Positions 5,649 to 5,973 of a stretch of DNA of 5,973 nt are shown here, piece by piece (position 1 is the first letter of the stretch; the number at the start of each line of letters is the position of its first letter). Under the pieces are notes generated by a model. The model searched no databases and was not told the origin of the DNA. It worked only from the letters and a program-made list of their open reading frames with translations. The position numbers and the translations under genes are program-made. The stretch is from Methanosarcinales archaeon (GTDB taxonomy: Archaea; Halobacteriota; Methanosarcinia; Methanosarcinales; Methanogasteraceae). Location of the stretch: contig DAOVGO010000071.1 of NCBI GenBank assembly GCA_030672345.1, forward strand, positions 1 through 5,973, in the 5' to 3' direction.

Positions 5649-5657
5649 TAAATTTAT
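5649..5657 (-). promoter_or_regulatory. TATA box of the toxin-antitoxin operon
   Basis: ATAAATTTA on the minus strand is centred about 32 nt upstream of the antitoxin ATG. It is the best archaeal box A match in the cassette. Transcription would begin a few bases before the ATG, in the TTAATTAAT run at 5621-5629, whose palindromic TTAATTAA could serve as an autoregulatory operator (inference). Confidence 0.45.
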
Positions 5658-5673
5658 CGAAAAGAGAAAAGAG

Positions 5674-5691
5674 ACGGTGCAAAAGCACCGT
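5674..5691 (-). terminator. Hairpin with T-rich tail, possible terminator of the membrane-protein gene
   Basis: ACGGTGC-TTTT-GCACCGT on the minus strand is a perfect 7-bp stem with a 4-base loop, followed by CTCTTTTCTCTTTT. It would stop transcripts from the membrane-protein gene before the toxin-antitoxin promoter, which begins about 17 nt further on. Confidence 0.45.
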
Positions 5692-5739
5692 TATCACATT
5701 CCTATTGTAAGTCGATCTTTCCGGCCGCAGCTTGCAGGA

Positions 5740-5774
5740 TCGTGAGCGCGCCCACCAAAACCCGCGAGTCACGA
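5740..5774. repeat. Imperfect hairpin across the gene end and the cassette edge
   Basis: TCGTGA (5740-5745) pairs with TCACGA (5769-5774), and CGCG (5747-5750) pairs with CGCG (5763-5766), with a small internal bulge and a 12-base loop. The right arm is the first six bases of the right 43-bp repeat and contains the membrane-protein stop codon. It could act in termination or as a recombination site structure. Confidence 0.4.
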
Positions 5775-5811
5775 CAGCAGTACCACGTCCCCGAACTCTT
5801 CTTCTCGTGAA
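5769..5811. repeat. 43-bp direct repeat, right copy (within the membrane-protein gene)
   Basis: Identical to 4763-4805. It supplies the last 13 codons and the stop of the minus-strand membrane-protein gene, ending exactly at its TGA. It is bounded by TCACGA (5769-5774) and TCGTGA (5805-5810). The flanks of the two copies do not match, so the identity is sharply limited to this unit. Confidence 0.9.
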
Positions 5812-5973
5812 TCGGCGGCGAACGCCATGAATGCGAACACGCACCAGACCACCGCGCCCACAAAGAGAAGGATGTATCCGATCATCAACATGCAGAACTG
5901 ACCCAGCAGGAAGAGCCAGTGGTTATTGAGCCGGTCCGCACGGGAGACGCTTGCATTGTACAGATCTTGCTCG
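5769..5973 (-). CDS. C-terminal end of a membrane protein of unknown function (start beyond the right edge)
   Basis: Only the last 67 residues are in the window, read from 5972. They begin EQDLYNASVSRADRLNN, continue with a long hydrophobic stretch of about 35 residues (HWLFLLGQFCMLMIGY, then ILLFVGAVVWCVFAFMAFAA) and end in an acidic tail DSREEEFGDVVLLS. The stretch could be one long span or a tight pair of helices. I do not recognise the family. The final 13 codons and stop are the right copy of the 43-bp repeat. If the toxin-antitoxin cassette is removed, this gene would end 33 nt before ruvC, suggesting the two were once neighbours in one transcript. Whether the original C-terminus was this sequence or was brought in with the repeat cannot be told from the fragment. 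Confidence 0.7.
   Translation of the reverse strand, partial: EQDLYNASVSRADRLNNHWLFLLGQFCMLMIGYILLFVGAVVWCVFAFMAFAADSREEEFGDVVLLS

Larger units (their letters stand above)
4806..5768. mobile_element. Putative toxin-antitoxin cassette inserted between 43-bp direct repeats
   Basis: This 963-bp segment holds only the UPF0175 antitoxin, the DUF3368 toxin, their promoter and two hairpins. It is enclosed by perfect 43-bp direct repeats whose right copy completes a neighbouring gene, as at attachment sites where an element enters a gene's 3' end and restores it. The genes look AT-richer by eye than ruvC or the dehydrogenase, which fits foreign origin. No recombinase is encoded, so any movement would need an enzyme supplied from elsewhere or homologous recombination. 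A simple segmental duplication of the gene end is the main alternative. Confidence 0.45.

Noticed and set aside
4763..5811. The direct repeats as a two-unit CRISPR array
   Set aside because: There are only two copies, 963 bp apart, the intervening DNA is coding, and one copy is itself coding.
5623..5844. 73-codon minus-strand open frame rich in arginine
   Set aside because: It is out of frame with the membrane-protein end, which shows a clear hydrophobic span in the other frame, and runs through hairpins and the toxin-antitoxin promoter.

Overview
The window looks like a piece of an archaeal chromosome, probably a euryarchaeon of the methanogen/methane-oxidiser kind, though the lineage is only an inference. 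The signs are TATA-like boxes about 25-30 nt upstream of genes that lack a Shine-Dalgarno, a good Shine-Dalgarno only at an operon-internal start, an ADP-forming acyl-CoA synthetase, and a UPF0175/DUF3368 toxin-antitoxin pair. Against this stands a complete RuvC resolvase, which is a mainly bacterial family.

Layout. (1) 1-1804, minus strand: an amino-acid dehydrogenase of the Glu/Leu/Phe/Val family is followed 13 nt later by an ADP-forming acyl-CoA synthetase that runs off the left edge. The two would fit a peptide/amino-acid fermentation route, from amino acid to 2-oxo acid to acyl-CoA to acid plus ATP. Two substrate-pocket positions that bind the glutamate side chain in true glutamate dehydrogenases are hydrophobic here, so a hydrophobic amino acid is the more likely substrate. 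(2) 1805-2292: a gene-poor, decayed stretch. Its right part is the frameshifted C-terminal half of a DUF3368 PIN toxin gene on the plus strand. (3) 2265-3032, minus: a family 2 glycosyltransferase, divergent from (4) 3153-4205, plus: an unrecognised exported, membrane-anchored protein with an intracellular CxxCxxC and a charged helical tail. (5) 4262-4729, minus: ruvC with all four catalytic acidic residues. (6) 4806-5768: an AT-richer UPF0175 antitoxin / DUF3368 PIN toxin module, minus strand. (7) 5769-5973, minus: the C-terminal end of a single-span membrane protein, cut by the right edge.

The most interesting structure is a perfect 43-bp direct repeat (4763-4805 and 5769-5811, period 1,006 bp) that brackets the toxin-antitoxin module. 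The right copy is the last 13 codons and stop of the membrane-protein gene. The left copy is a detached duplicate of that gene end, 33 nt upstream of ruvC. Each copy is bounded by a 6-bp inverted repeat (TCACGA/TCGTGA). The simplest reading is that a 1-kb toxin-antitoxin cassette entered the 3' end of the membrane-protein gene, rebuilt its reading frame and left a duplicate end behind, splitting what was probably a membrane-protein/ruvC gene pair. No integrase is encoded inside.
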